Shown in pieces: positions 1-9,257 of a DNA stretch of 55,053 nt (position 1 is its first letter; each line of letters begins with the position of its first letter). Source of the DNA: Actinomycetota bacterium (GTDB lineage: Bacteria > Actinomycetota > Actinomycetes > Nanopelagicales > Nanopelagicaceae); contig SYAN01000063.1 in assembly GCA_005787575.1 (NCBI GenBank), positions 1-55,053 on the forward strand, read 5' to 3'. The notes beneath the pieces are model-generated. The model made no database searches. It was not told the origin of the DNA and saw only the letters and a list, made by a program, of their open reading frames with translations. The translations under genes were made by a program, and so were the position numbers.

Positions 1-774
1 CTCGCGGATCTAGCGCCACGAGATGTGGTCGCAAAAGAAATCGAACGTCAGATGCGCGATCGCAACCTCAGCAATGTTTGGCTTGACGCTCGTCCTATTG
101 AGAATTTTGCCAAGCGGTTTCCGACCATCCATCATTCGTGCAAAACGTATGGAATTGATCCAAGCAAAGAGTTGATTCCGGTTGCTCCTGCTGCTCACTA
201 TGCCTCGGGTGGAATAAGAGTCGATCTCAATGGGCGAAGCACAGTCCCGGGACTCTATGCATGTGGCGAAACGGCGTGCACTGGCGCACATGGAGCAAAT
301 CGCCTCGCCTCAAATTCATTGTTGGAAGGCCTAGTCTTCGGCGCACGTATCGCCTTTGACATCGCACTCTCACTTAAACGGGGAAAGCGAGCGGGGGCGG
401 ATAAGCGAGAGCCATATCTGATCGATGCAAGCGCGAGGAAGCTCATTCAAAATACTATGAGTCGAAATGTTGGAGTTGTTAGAAATAGTGCAGGACTAAA
501 TCGCGCTGCCGATGACCTCGAAAGAGTTCGCATGACTCAATCTGATGATTCTTACATCGATTCATGGGAGACGAGCAATCTCTATCTCCTAGCTCGAGCA
601 ATTGCTTCATCCGCCCTTATTCGCACTGAAAGTCGCGGTTCTCATTGGCGGGAGGATTTCCCGCACCAGGAAGATCGATGGAAGGTTCGAATCGAAGAGC
701 GTTTGACGTCAGGTGTATTAGTCTCGAATGAGGCACCACTTTCAATTGAGGATGGAAGTGAAAGGAGATGGTGA
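1..774 (+). CDS. nadB: L-aspartate oxidase, C-terminal part (5' truncated by window edge)
   Basis: Flavoenzyme that oxidises L-aspartate to iminoaspartate, the first step of de novo NAD synthesis. The frame is open from base 1, so only about 257 C-terminal residues are visible and the start lies outside the window. Seen: a fragment reading LAPRDVVAKE at the edge, the HYASGGI active-site region, and GLYACGETACTGAHGANRLA, which is the C-terminal FAD-binding segment of the succinate dehydrogenase/aspartate oxidase flavoprotein family. A helical C-terminal domain follows. The family member is fixed by nadC lying immediately downstream with a 1-bp overlap (TGATG), the usual nadA-nadB-nadC order; nadA would be expected to the left. 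Fumarate reductase subunit A is the alternative but does not fit the neighbours. Confidence 0.95.
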   Translation, partial: LADLAPRDVVAKEIERQMRDRNLSNVWLDARPIENFAKRFPTIHHSCKTYGIDPSKELIPVAPAAHYASGGIRVDLNGRSTVPGLYACGETACTGAHGANRLASNSLLEGLVFGARIAFDIALSLKRGKRAGADKREPYLIDASARKLIQNTMSRNVGVVRNSAGLNRAADDLERVRMTQSDDSYIDSWETSNLYLLARAIASSALIRTESRGSHWREDFPHQEDRWKVRIEERLTSGVLVSNEAPLSIEDGSERRW

Positions 775-1637
775 TGCTAGAGATAAATGAAGAGATCATC
801 AGACTCGTTGATCAAGCTATCGAGGAAGATCTAGATGGTGGCACCGATGTCACTTCAGTTGCGACCATCCCTAATCTTCTTGAAAGTGAGGCAAAGTTCA
901 TCGCTAAGGCAGATGGTGTAATCGCAGGAGTCAGAGTCGCTGAACTTGTGATGAAGCGATGTGGCGTAGGAGAATTTCAGTTTCACCGAAATGATGGCGA
1001 CATAGTCCGGCACGGCGATCTGATCGCAACTGCATCAGGGGATACGCGATCCATACTGCTTGCAGAGAGAACGGCGCTTAATTTCCTCTGCCACTTGAGT
1101 GGAATATCAACCCTGACTGCACGATGGGTCAATGCGGTGGCGGGAACGAAGGCAAAGATTCGAGATACAAGAAAGACAACTCCAGGTCTTCGCACTCTTG
1201 AGAAGTATGCCGTGCTCGTCGGGGGAGGCGTCAGTCATCGTTTCTCACTCTCAGATCAAGCTCTCATCAAAGACAATCACATCGCAGCGAGCGGTTCGCT
1301 AACTGGCGCCTTCCTTGCTTTGCGAAAAGAGTTTCCTGATATCGAAGTAGAGGTAGAGGTAGATAACCTAGAACAACTACGAGAAGCTCTCGGATGTGGC
1401 GTGGCCACGATCATGTTGGACAACATGGATATTGAAATGACTAAGCAGGCTGTAGAGATAACAGCAGGTCGAGCGAGGTTGGAGTCCTCGGGCGGACTCT
1501 CGCTCGAGAGCGCTCTTGCATATGCAAAAACGGGGGTCGATTTCCTTGCTGTTGGAGCGCTGACTCACTCGGCACCGGCACTAGATATCTCTCTAGATAT
1601 TTCCAATCACAAGTCCTCGTTGAAAGGATCAAAGTAG
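774..1637 (+). CDS. nadC: Nicotinate-nucleotide pyrophosphorylase (carboxylating), quinolinate phosphoribosyltransferase
   Basis: Converts quinolinate and PRPP to nicotinate mononucleotide, the last dedicated step of de novo NAD synthesis. The 287-residue product has the family hallmarks: LAERTALNFL with HLSGIST, DTRKTTPGLR with the conserved basic residues for PRPP/quinolinate, LIKDNHI, and IMLDNMD in the C-terminal barrel. Length is normal. I choose ATG 774 over ATG 768 from the ORF track: an AAAGGAG Shine-Dalgarno at 761-767 would abut ATG 768 directly but sits 6 bp before ATG 774. The start overlaps the nadB stop (TGATG), suggesting translational coupling. coaX starts 2 bp after its stop. 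Confidence 0.96.
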   Translation: MLEINEEIIRLVDQAIEEDLDGGTDVTSVATIPNLLESEAKFIAKADGVIAGVRVAELVMKRCGVGEFQFHRNDGDIVRHGDLIATASGDTRSILLAERTALNFLCHLSGISTLTARWVNAVAGTKAKIRDTRKTTPGLRTLEKYAVLVGGGVSHRFSLSDQALIKDNHIAASGSLTGAFLALRKEFPDIEVEVEVDNLEQLREALGCGVATIMLDNMDIEMTKQAVEITAGRARLESSGGLSLESALAYAKTGVDFLAVGALTHSAPALDISLDISNHKSSLKGSK

Positions 1638-1639
1638 CG

Positions 1640-2410
1640 ATGCTTCTCACAATTGACATTGGAAACACAAATACTGTCCTTGGTGTATTTGAAGGTGACA
1701 ACCTTATTCAGTCGTGGCGAGTTAAGACTGATGCGCGAAATACTTCAGATGAGTTAGTGCTTCAATATCGCGCTCTCGTGGCGGATTATGAGATTGATGG
1801 CCTTGCAGTAAGTTCAACAGTCCCCGCTTCACTTCGAGAAGTAAGAGTGATGATCTCTCGCTACTTCAGAGATGTGAAGACAGTGATTGTCGAACCTGGC
1901 GTGAAGACCGGCGTCCCACTTCTTGTAGATAATCCCAAGGAGATAGGTGCGGATCGAATTGTGAATTCCCTTGCTGCTCACACGCTCTACCCCAACGGAC
2001 CATCCATAGTCGTTGATTTTGGAACATCGACCAACCTGGACGTGGTTTCACCAAAAGGTGAGTTCCTTGGAGGTGCGCTCGCTCCCGGAATAGAGATTTC
2101 CATCGATGCACTCGCCCAGCGAGCTGCACAGTTACGTAAAGTTGAATTGACCAAGCCAAAGTCGGTAATCGGTAAGAACACCGTAGAAGCCTTGCAATCC
2201 GGTGCGATATATGGCTTCGCAGGTCAGGTCGATGGACTTGTGGATCGAATCACAGATGAGTTGACCAAGTTATATCCAGATTCTGTAGAGATTTCAGTGA
2301 TTGCAACTGGTGGATTAGCGCCGTTGGTCCTTGGCATCAGCGAGACGATCGAATTCCACGAACCCGATCTCACGCTAATCGGCTTGCGTCTCCTACACGA
2401 AAGGAACTAG
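1640..2410 (+). CDS. coaX: Type III pantothenate kinase
   Basis: Phosphorylates pantothenate in the first committed step of coenzyme A synthesis. The 256-residue ASKHA-fold protein begins with the phosphate-1 motif DIGNTNTVLGVF, followed by EIGADRIVNSLAAH and VDFGTSTNLDVV (phosphate-2 region), GGALAPGIEIS and a late IATGGLAPL (adenosine motif). Type III kinases differ from CoaA and CoaW by this fold and by not being feedback inhibited by CoA (family knowledge). The start codon lies 2 bp after nadC, and lysS follows after 19 bp, so the gene sits inside a nadBC-coaX-lysS run, an order common in actinobacteria. Confidence 0.95.
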   Translation: MLLTIDIGNTNTVLGVFEGDNLIQSWRVKTDARNTSDELVLQYRALVADYEIDGLAVSSTVPASLREVRVMISRYFRDVKTVIVEPGVKTGVPLLVDNPKEIGADRIVNSLAAHTLYPNGPSIVVDFGTSTNLDVVSPKGEFLGGALAPGIEISIDALAQRAAQLRKVELTKPKSVIGKNTVEALQSGAIYGFAGQVDGLVDRITDELTKLYPDSVEISVIATGGLAPLVLGISETIEFHEPDLTLIGLRLLHERN

Positions 2411-2414
2411 CCGA

Positions 2415-2420
2415 TAGAGT
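2415..2420 (+). promoter_or_regulatory. Candidate -10 element for lysS
   Basis: TAGAGT lies 9 bp before the lysS ATG (2430), between coaX and lysS. This spacing would place the transcription start at or within a few bases of the ATG, giving a leaderless or near-leaderless lysS transcript in addition to read-through from coaX. No convincing -35 was seen. Weak call. Confidence 0.3.
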
Positions 2421-2429
2421 TGGCGCATC

Positions 2430-3929
2430 ATGAATGATCGCACTGAAGACGTTGACGACCTGCCAGAGCAGCTTCGAATCCGTAGGGAAAAGCGAGAGAG
2501 CCTCTTTGCACGAGGAATAGAGCCTTATCCAGTTTCTGTACCTCGAACTTCAACACTCAAGGAATTGAGAGAACGTCACTCAGGTCTAGCCATAGATGTC
2601 GCAACTGGAATCACAGAGAGCGTCACCGGTCGAGTCATCTTCAAACGTGACACGGGAAAACTCTGCTTCGCCACACTTCGCGAAGGTGATGGAACCGAAC
2701 TTCAAGCGATGTTCTCACTCGACAAAGTAGGTGAGGCCCTACTTGAATCATGGAAAGGTGATGTAGATCTTGGCGACTTGGTCTCCGTCACGGGAGAAGT
2801 AATCACCTCAAAGCGCGGTGAACTCTCTATCTTGGCATCAGATTTTTCAATCGCTGCCAAGACTCTCAGACCGCTACCGGTTGAACATAAGCCTCTCTCT
2901 GAAGAGACCCGGGTTCGCCTTCGATATGTAGACCTGATCGTCAGGCCCGAAGCTCGCGAAATGGCTCGGACCAGACCCGCGGTGATGCGCTCACTGCGTG
3001 AGTCTTTTCACTCCAGAGGATTTATCGAAGTTGAGACACCGATGCTTCAAGTGATGCACGGTGGTGCAACGGCTCGGCCGTTCAAGACAAAGAGCAATGC
3101 CTATGACATCGACCTCTTCCTGCGAATCGCACCCGAGCTATTCCTGAAGCGATGTGTGGTCGGCGGAATCGAGAAAGTCTTTGAGATCAATAGGAACTTT
3201 AGGAATGAGGGTGCTGACTCGAGCCACTCACCTGAGTTTGCGATGATTGAGACTTACTGGTCATATGCCGATTGGGATGCGATGGCAACGCTCACCCGCG
3301 AGTTGGTGCAGGAGAGCGCTAAGGCAATATCGGGTTCACATGTGGTTCGACATTTTGATGGGCGCGAGAGTGACCTCGGTGGTCATTGGCCAGAGCGAGA
3401 CTTTTATCAAGTTATTAGCGAAGGTCTCGGGCAGGAAGTAAGTCCAGAGACTTCTTTTAAAGACCTTCAATCATTCGCGGAAAAACTGGGCATAAAGATT
3501 GATCCAAAGTGGATTCACGGAAAGCTTGCAGAAGAGATATTCGAAGTAGTTGCTGGGGAGATGTTGAAAGGCCCGATATTTATCAAGGGTTACCCAGTTG
3601 ATACCTCACCATTAGTTCGAGGACACCGAGATCGATCGGGTATTGCGGAGAAATGGGATCTCTACATCGATGGATTTGAACTCGCGACGGGATACTCCGA
3701 ACTCGTCGATCCAGTGATTCAACGAGAGCGTTTAGTGGAGCAAGCAAAACTTGCGGCAAAAGGTGATCTAGAGGCGATGCAAGTCGATGAGGATTTTCTT
3801 CGGGCTATGGAATTTGGAATGCCACCGATGGGCGGTATGGGAATGGGAGTCGATCGACTTCTTATGGCGCTTACCGGTCTTGGTATTCGAGAGACCATTC
3901 TCTTCCCCCTTGTGAAGCTCGAGGATTAA
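2430..3929 (+). CDS. lysS: Lysyl-tRNA synthetase, class II
   Basis: Charges tRNA-Lys with lysine. The 499-residue protein has an N-terminal OB-fold anticodon-binding domain (roughly residues 60-160, with [20 protein letters not shown]) and a class II catalytic core: motif 2 around [18 protein letters not shown] and motif 3 [19 protein letters not shown]. Length is typical. A MprF-like membrane domain, found fused to some actinobacterial LysX proteins, is absent, so this is the housekeeping enzyme. The argA start follows 2 bp after the stop. Confidence 0.97.
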   Translation: MNDRTEDVDDLPEQLRIRREKRESLFARGIEPYPVSVPRTSTLKELRERHSGLAIDVATGITESVTGRVIFKRDTGKLCFATLREGDGTELQAMFSLDKVGEALLESWKGDVDLGDLVSVTGEVITSKRGELSILASDFSIAAKTLRPLPVEHKPLSEETRVRLRYVDLIVRPEAREMARTRPAVMRSLRESFHSRGFIEVETPMLQVMHGGATARPFKTKSNAYDIDLFLRIAPELFLKRCVVGGIEKVFEINRNFRNEGADSSHSPEFAMIETYWSYADWDAMATLTRELVQESAKAISGSHVVRHFDGRESDLGGHWPERDFYQVISEGLGQEVSPETSFKDLQSFAEKLGIKIDPKWIHGKLAEEIFEVVAGEMLKGPIFIKGYPVDTSPLVRGHRDRSGIAEKWDLYIDGFELATGYSELVDPVIQRERLVEQAKLAAKGDLEAMQVDEDFLRAMEFGMPPMGGMGMGVDRLLMALTGLGIRETILFPLVKLED

Positions 3930-3931
3930 TC

Positions 3932-4435
3932 GTGATGGATGGAATCAGGGTGCGTCCTGCTCAGACTAAGGACGTCAGAGCGATTCGAGAATTGATAGAT
4001 CTCTACTCACTTCAGCGAAGACTTTTGGAGAAAGAAACTGTGACGCTTTATGAGAGCGTTCAGGAGTTCACCGTCGCAGAACGTGAGGGCAAGGTAATTG
4101 GATGTGGCGCTCTTCATGTGATGTGGGAGGATCTTGCTGAGGTTAGAACTCTCGCAGTCTTTGAGGAGTATCGCGGTAAAGGTATAGGCGCGATGATGCT
4201 TCAAGAGATTTTTAATCGCGCTCATGCACTTGGTGTGAAGCGAATTTTCTGTCTCACATTTGAAACCGACTTCTTTTCTCGTCATGGGTTCAACGAGATC
4301 GAAGGCGCGCCAGTTGAACAAGATGTTTACGCTCAACTTTTGCTTTCCTATGATCAAGGTGTCGCTGAATTCCTCGATTTGGAGAGTGTCAAGCCCAATA
4401 CTCTGGGAAATACCAGAATGCTCAAGGTTCTCTAA
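3932..4435 (+). CDS. argA: Short-form amino-acid (glutamate) N-acetyltransferase, GNAT family
   Basis: Predicted to acetylate L-glutamate with acetyl-CoA, opening arginine synthesis. It is a single-domain GNAT protein of 167 residues, much shorter than the E. coli ArgA kinase-fused type. Seen: VRPAQTKDVRAIRELID at the N terminus, IGCGALHVMWEDLAEVRTLAV, the acetyl-CoA loop YRGKGIGAMML, FFSRHGF, and a C-terminal VAEFLDLESVKPNTLGN that I recognise from the mycobacterial stand-alone ArgA (Rv2747 type). Start is GTG 3932 or ATG 3935; both are compatible with the GAGG at 3921-3924. It lies 2 bp after lysS and is probably cotranscribed with it. Substrate is inferred from family resemblance only. Confidence 0.85.
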   Translation: MMDGIRVRPAQTKDVRAIRELIDLYSLQRRLLEKETVTLYESVQEFTVAEREGKVIGCGALHVMWEDLAEVRTLAVFEEYRGKGIGAMMLQEIFNRAHALGVKRIFCLTFETDFFSRHGFNEIEGAPVEQDVYAQLLLSYDQGVAEFLDLESVKPNTLGNTRMLKVL

Positions 4436-4458
4436 CCCCACAATATTTTGGGTCTTTT
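4436..4458 (+). terminator. Weak intrinsic terminator candidate after argA
   Basis: Just after the argA stop, CCCA (4437-4440) can pair with TGGG (4449-4452) around an 8-nt AT-rich loop, and TCTTTT follows. The stem is only 4 bp, so termination would be inefficient. It is the only terminator-like structure seen between argA and clpC. Confidence 0.35.
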
Positions 4459-4522
4459 CGGGCATAACCTGGCCATATCTGGGGTTGAAGAAATCACCGC
4501 TGGCGAAATCAGGCTCCTTGGC

Positions 4523-4528
4523 TAGGCT
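4523..4528 (+). promoter_or_regulatory. Candidate -10 element (TAGGCT) for clpC
   Basis: TAGGCT lies 28 bp before the clpC ATG and would give a short leader carrying the AAAAAGGAG Shine-Dalgarno at about 4540-4548. The same hexamer recurs before other starts in the window (proC, the 9258-10040 gene, menB). No -35 at the proper distance is evident; a TTGAAG at 4485-4490 is too far away. No ClgR-type operator was recognised. Confidence 0.45.
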
Positions 4529-4556
4529 TGGGGAGAGCTGAAAAAGGAGATTACTG

Positions 4557-7061
4557 ATGTTTGAGCGCTTTACAGATCGAGCCCGTCGCGTGGTCGTCTT
4601 GGCCCAAGAAGAGGCTCGTATGCTCAACCACAATTACATCGGTACCGAACACATCCTCCTCGGTCTCATCAAAGAGGGCGAAGGTGTCGCAGCAAAGGGC
4701 CTTGAGGCTCTCGGGATTTCACTCGATGGAGTGCGAACCCAAGTTGAAGAGATCATCGGGCAAGGTCAACAGGCGCCATCAGGACATATCCCCTTCACTC
4801 CTCGAGCAAAGAAAGTTCTCGAGCTTTCACTTCGTGAAGCGCTCCAACTCGGACATAACTACATTGGAACTGAACACATTCTTCTTGGCTTGATCCGTGA
4901 AGGCGATGGCGTAGCGGCACAAGTTCTCGTGAAACTTGGTGCAGACCTCAATCGCGTAAGACAACAAGTGATTCAACTTCTCTCGGGTTACCAAGGGAAA
5001 GAAGCAGTCACCTCTGGCGGTCCTGCGGAAGGAACCCCATCTACTTCTCTAGTTCTAGATCAGTTCGGTAGAAACCTCACTCAAGCAGCGCGTGAGACGA
5101 AGCTTGATCCTGTTATTGGTCGTGAGAAAGAGATAGAGCGAGTCATGCAAATACTCTCTCGTCGAACCAAGAACAATCCGGTTTTGATCGGTGAGCCTGG
5201 TGTTGGAAAGACGGCAGTCGTCGAAGGACTTGCACAGGCAATCGTCAAAGGCGATGTGCCGGAGACTTTGAAAGGCAAGCAGCTCTACTCACTTGATTTG
5301 GGAGCGCTTGTAGCCGGCTCTCGCTATCGTGGCGATTTCGAAGAGCGGTTGAAGAAGGTTTTGAAGGAGATTCGCACTCGTGGCGACATCATCCTTTTCA
5401 TTGATGAGATCCATACTCTCGTTGGCGCTGGCGCTGCTGAAGGCGCGATTGATGCCGCAAGCATCTTGAAGCCAATGCTTGCTCGAGGGGAACTCCAGAC
5501 CATCGGTGCGACAACTCTTGATGAGTATCGAAAGCATCTTGAGAAAGACGCAGCACTTGAGCGTCGATTCCAACCAATCCAAGTAGCAGAGCCTTCAGTC
5601 GCTCACACGATTGAGATTCTAAAGGGCCTTCGTGATCGCTATGAGAATCACCATAAGGTCACAATCTCTGATTCTGCGCTTGTATCTGCTGCGACTCTTG
5701 CAGATCGCTACATCTCTGATCGTTTCCTTCCAGACAAGGCGATTGATTTGATCGATGAGGCTGGTTCGAGACTTCGGATTCGAAGGATGACTCAACCACC
5801 CGAGATCCGTGCATTCGATGACAAGATCGCAGAAGTTCGCAAAGAGAAGGAATCTGCGATTGATGCCCAAGACTTCGAGAAAGCCGCTTCGCTTCGAGAC
5901 AACGAAAAGACCTTGATGCAGGAGAAGATCGAGAAGGAGAAGTCGTGGAAGGCGGGCGACCTTGATGTGGTTGCAGATGTCGATGAAGAATTGATCGCTG
6001 AGGTACTCTCCACCGCTACCGGAATCCCAGTCTTCAAGTTGACCGAAGCTGAGACTGCGCGGTTGCTGCGCATGGAAGAAGAACTCCATAGGCGAGTCAT
6101 CGGACAAGAACAAGCGATACATGCACTTGCCCAGGCAATTCGCCGTACTCGAGCAGGACTCAAGGATCCAAGGCGTCCTGGCGGTTCTTTCATCTTCGCT
6201 GGTCCTTCGGGCGTTGGAAAGACCGAACTTTCACGGACTCTCGCATCATTCCTCTTCGGTGATGAAGATGCGTTAATCCAACTTGATATGTCTGAATACT
6301 CCGAGAAGCACACGGCATCTCGTCTCTTCGGTGCCCCTCCTGGTTTCGTTGGTTACGACGAAGGTGGGCAGTTGACCGAGAAGGTTCGCCGTCGTCCATT
6401 CTCGGTAGTTCTCTTCGATGAGATTGAGAAGGCGCATCCCGATATCTTCAACTCGCTACTTCAGGTTCTTGAAGATGGTCGCCTCACTGATGCACAGGGT
6501 CGAGTCGTGGATTTCAAGAACACGATAATCATCATGACCACCAATCTTGGTACCCGTGATATTTCCAAGTCACTTTCACTCGGCTTCATCAATGCCAGTG
6601 ACTCGGTAGGGAATTACGAGCGGATGAAGGCGAAGGTTCAAGATGAACTCAAGTCTCACTTCCGACCCGAGTTCCTCAACCGTATCGATGACATCATCGT
6701 CTTCCATCAGTTGACTGAGGATGAGATCGTTCAGATCGTAGATTTGATGATCGCCAATCTTGAGAATCGACTCAAGGCGAAAGATATGGGCATTGAGTTG
6801 ACCAGCGCAGCGAAGACAATCCTGGCGAAGCGTGGCTATGACCCAGTATTGGGCGCTCGCCCACTGCGCAGAACGATTCAGCGCGAAATTGAGGATGTCC
6901 TCTCAGAGAAGATCCTTTTTGGTGACCTCAAAGCTGGTCAGATTGTCGTCATTGATGTCGAAGGTGAAGAAGGCAGCGAAAGTTTCAAGTTCACTGGCCT
7001 CTCCAAGGAAGTGCTTCCGGATACTCCAGAAGACCTCACCGAAGGTTCAGCACAAGCCTGA
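4557..7061 (+). CDS. clpC: ATP-dependent Clp protease ATP-binding subunit ClpC
   Basis: Hsp100/AAA+ unfoldase that feeds substrates to ClpP. The 834-residue protein has two N-terminal Clp_N repeats (about residues 1-145; [13 protein letters not shown] occurs twice), AAA-1 with Walker A GEPGVGKT at about 212-219, a middle domain containing a UVR-like coiled segment (about 415-450, the M-domain that distinguishes ClpC from ClpA), and AAA-2 with GPSGVGKTE at about 548. An LGF tripeptide in the SLSLGF loop is a likely ClpP-docking site. A strong AAAAAGGAG Shine-Dalgarno precedes ATG 4557. The gene appears monocistronic, ends 2 bp from convergent mutY, and carries no mcsA/mcsB/ctsR neighbours, as expected for actinobacteria. 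Confidence 0.97.
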   Translation: MFERFTDRARRVVVLAQEEARMLNHNYIGTEHILLGLIKEGEGVAAKGLEALGISLDGVRTQVEEIIGQGQQAPSGHIPFTPRAKKVLELSLREALQLGHNYIGTEHILLGLIREGDGVAAQVLVKLGADLNRVRQQVIQLLSGYQGKEAVTSGGPAEGTPSTSLVLDQFGRNLTQAARETKLDPVIGREKEIERVMQILSRRTKNNPVLIGEPGVGKTAVVEGLAQAIVKGDVPETLKGKQLYSLDLGALVAGSRYRGDFEERLKKVLKEIRTRGDIILFIDEIHTLVGAGAAEGAIDAASILKPMLARGELQTIGATTLDEYRKHLEKDAALERRFQPIQVAEPSVAHTIEILKGLRDRYENHHKVTISDSALVSAATLADRYISDRFLPDKAIDLIDEAGSRLRIRRMTQPPEIRAFDDKIAEVRKEKESAIDAQDFEKAASLRDNEKTLMQEKIEKEKSWKAGDLDVVADVDEELIAEVLSTATGIPVFKLTEAETARLLRMEEELHRRVIGQEQAIHALAQAIRRTRAGLKDPRRPGGSFIFAGPSGVGKTELSRTLASFLFGDEDALIQLDMSEYSEKHTASRLFGAPPGFVGYDEGGQLTEKVRRRPFSVVLFDEIEKAHPDIFNSLLQVLEDGRLTDAQGRVVDFKNTIIIMTTNLGTRDISKSLSLGFINASDSVGNYERMKAKVQDELKSHFRPEFLNRIDDIIVFHQLTEDEIVQIVDLMIANLENRLKAKDMGIELTSAAKTILAKRGYDPVLGARPLRRTIQREIEDVLSEKILFGDLKAGQIVVIDVEGEEGSESFKFTGLSKEVLPDTPEDLTEGSAQA

Positions 7062-7063
7062 TC

Positions 7064-7101
7064 TCACTTCGCCAGCGAGTAGCGAGAGTTACTCGAAGTG
7101 A
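7064..7101. terminator. Hairpin at the clpC/mutY convergent junction
   Basis: TCACTTC (7064-7070) pairs with GAAGTGA (7095-7101), and an inner GAGTA (7077-7081) pairs with TACTC (7090-7094), giving a two-part stem directly after the clpC stop and inside the last codons of mutY. It could slow or end transcription from either side. There is no T-tract, so intrinsic termination is uncertain. Confidence 0.4.
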
Positions 7102-7885
7102 TGAAGCCTTCCTCGATCAACTCCGCTAGCGCAAGTTCCAGTTGGCTCTTCTCCGGCCAATTGAATTCTTCTTGAAGCAGTGGTCGATCACTCTCACGAA
7201 GTTTTTGCAGGACTGCGCCACGACATTGTCGTTTCGTTCCTACCCAAGACTGACTCTTTCTATTTTTCCCAGATGAAGGCCGGCCATTTCTAAGCCAGAG
7301 GCATGAAGTTGCAAGGGGACACTGTTCGCATGAAGGGTTCTTGGCAGTGCAAATGAGCGCGCCCAATTCCATTACCGCTGCCGACCAAGTAGGACCAAAG
7401 ACCGGACGTTCTTCGCGCTCTCTTTTATCTGCACTGAGCTTTGGGTGTTCTTGACCATCAAGGAGCCGAGCGAAGACTCGGCGAATGTTTATATCCATCA
7501 CATTATGACTTTGTCCGTATGCGAATGTTGCGATTGCCTTAGCGGTGTAATCACCCACTCCAGGAAGCGTCTGCAAAGTTTCGACATCTTGGGGGACTTG
7601 ATTACTGAATTCTGAAGTGATCACCTTCGCAGACTCCCAAAGCCGAAGGGCACGTCTTGGGTAACCAAGTCTTCCCCACGCCTTAATCACCTCACTTTTA
7701 TCCGCCTCGGCGAGCGCGCATGGTTCAGGCCATCGCTCGATCCACTCATTCCACTTAGGTAAGACTCGGCTGACCGGGGTTTGTTGCAACATGAATTCAC
7801 TAACCATCACGCCCCAAGGTGTGGTGGAGCGCCATGGGAGTTCTCGCTTGTTCTGCTCAAACCACTTTGTTACATCATTTAACAT
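7064..7885 (-). CDS. mutY: A/G-specific adenine glycosylase
   Basis: Removes adenine mispaired with 8-oxoguanine or guanine. The 273-residue HhH-GPD enzyme has the catalytic Glu in VSEFMLQQT (E30), the helix-hairpin-helix LQTLPGVGDYTA (about 104-115), the catalytic Asp in VMDINIRRV (D131), and a 4Fe-4S site C179-x6-C186-x2-C189-x5-C195. After the cluster there are only about 75 residues resembling a small winged-helix tail; the full NUDIX-like 8-oxoG recognition domain of E. coli MutY is not evident, which is usual for short actinobacterial forms. It is the last gene of a minus-strand run and begins 2 bp after radA ends. Confidence 0.93.
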   Translation of the reverse strand: MLNDVTKWFEQNKRELPWRSTTPWGVMVSEFMLQQTPVSRVLPKWNEWIERWPEPCALAEADKSEVIKAWGRLGYPRRALRLWESAKVITSEFSNQVPQDVETLQTLPGVGDYTAKAIATFAYGQSHNVMDINIRRVFARLLDGQEHPKLSADKREREERPVFGPTWSAAVMELGALICTAKNPSCEQCPLATSCLWLRNGRPSSGKNRKSQSWVGTKRQCRGAVLQKLRESDRPLLQEEFNWPEKSQLELALAELIEEGFITSSNSRYSLAK

Positions 7886-7887
7886 CT

Positions 7888-9255
7888 TTAGGATCCGATT
7901 CGAACTCGTCCAATCGCTTGTTCAATCCGACCAACTTCGACGATCTCCATCCCAGCAATCTTCACATCACTTCCTGCTGGCACGAGAGCCTTCTTAAACC
8001 CCAAGCGGAAGGCTTCGTTAAGTCGTTGGTTTACTCCCTGAACTCGGCGAATCTCGCCAGCAAGTCCAACCTCACCGAGGGCGATGAGATCTGAAGGTAG
8101 AGCAAGACTATGTGCGCCGGAAGCAACAGCAAGCGCCACAGCGAGATCGACTGCAGGTTCTGTGATGCGCATTCCACCAACAGTTGCGACATAGATGTCG
8201 CGGCCACTGAGTTTCACTTTGGCGCGCAACTCAAGAACTGCAAGAGTCATTGCCGTTCTTGAGTTCTCTAGTCCGCTTGTAACTCGGCGCGCATTCCCAT
8301 AATCGACATCTCTATCGTTTCCAACCAGTGCTTGAATCTCAGCGAGTAAGGGTCTTCGCCCTTCGAGTGCAACTGTTACACAAGTTCCTGGAACAGGCTC
8401 GGCGTGACGTGTGGTGAAGAGTCCAGTTGGGTCGGGTAGCGCTTCGATACCGCCATCGTTGAGGTCAAAGCAACCAACCTCATCACTTGGTCCGAATCGA
8501 TTCTTAGTCGCGCGAACGAGTCGTAAACGTGAGTGGCGCTCACCTTCGAACTGCAAGACCACATCCACGATATGTTCTAAGAGGCGAGGTCCTGCGATCG
8601 AACCATCTTTCGTCACATGCCCAACAAGTACGAGCGTTATTGAACGCTCCTTGCAAACTCGAATCAGGGCTGCGGCTACTTCTCGAACTTGAGAGACGCT
8701 ACCTGGCGCACTATCAATCGAATCTGCTCCGATAGTTTGTATGGAATCTATGACAAGCAGAGAGGGATTGACTGAATCTAAGTGGGAGAGAATCGCACCA
8801 AGGTCATTCTCAGCAGCAAGCATCAAGTTTGGTGATAGAGCTTTTAATCGTTCGGCACGGAGACGAACCTGAGATGCTGATTCCTCGCCACTTATGTAGA
8901 GAGCCTTAGCGTTATGCATGGCAGCGACAGTGAGAAGAAGAGTTGATTTTCCGACTCCAGGTTCTCCGGCTAAGAGAATCGCTGCTCCTGGCACCAATCC
9001 ACCACCGAGCACTCGATCAAGTTCTGAGATTCCACTTGTCCTTGAGGTCGCGGCTTCAAGCTCAACATCCTTGATGGGTACTGCAGGAGAAGTCACTGAT
9101 GATGGTTGGAGGGAGGCCCGCTTCGGAGCCGCACTCTCAATTAGGGTTCCCCAAGCCTGACATTCACCGCAACGCCCCACCCATTTTGCGCTGTTCCAAC
9201 CGCATTCACTGCAGCGATATGGGTCTTTTGCGCTTTTGGATTTTGCGTTCGCCAT
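7888..9255 (-). CDS. radA: DNA repair protein RadA (Sms), branch-migration ATPase
   Basis: RecA-like ATPase that processes recombination intermediates. The 455-residue protein has an N-terminal C4 zinc finger (C15, C18, C29, C32), Walker A GEPGVGKST at about 97-105, LLVIDSIQT as Walker B, the RadA-specific KNRFG motif near residue 250, and a C-terminal Lon-like domain. All expected parts are present. It starts 2 bp after the upstream unknown gene stops, so translation is probably coupled. In mycobacteria disA (diadenylate cyclase) is adjacent to radA; here mutY follows directly and disA is absent from this locus. Confidence 0.97.
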   Translation of the reverse strand: MANAKSKSAKDPYRCSECGWNSAKWVGRCGECQAWGTLIESAAPKRASLQPSSVTSPAVPIKDVELEAATSRTSGISELDRVLGGGLVPGAAILLAGEPGVGKSTLLLTVAAMHNAKALYISGEESASQVRLRAERLKALSPNLMLAAENDLGAILSHLDSVNPSLLVIDSIQTIGADSIDSAPGSVSQVREVAAALIRVCKERSITLVLVGHVTKDGSIAGPRLLEHIVDVVLQFEGERHSRLRLVRATKNRFGPSDEVGCFDLNDGGIEALPDPTGLFTTRHAEPVPGTCVTVALEGRRPLLAEIQALVGNDRDVDYGNARRVTSGLENSRTAMTLAVLELRAKVKLSGRDIYVATVGGMRITEPAVDLAVALAVASGAHSLALPSDLIALGEVGLAGEIRRVQGVNQRLNEAFRLGFKKALVPAGSDVKIAGMEIVEVGRIEQAIGRVRIGS

Positions 9256-9257
9256 GG

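Noticed and set aside
4436-4556. ClgR operator before clpC
   Set aside because: A CGCTGGCG is present (4498-4505), but the two half-sites are 2 bp apart rather than the 5 bp expected for ClgR.
4007-4633. 208-residue minus-strand ORF across argA and clpC starts
   Set aside because: It lies antisense to two clear genes, has no recognisable domain, and contains the clpC ribosome binding region; it is a frame shadow.
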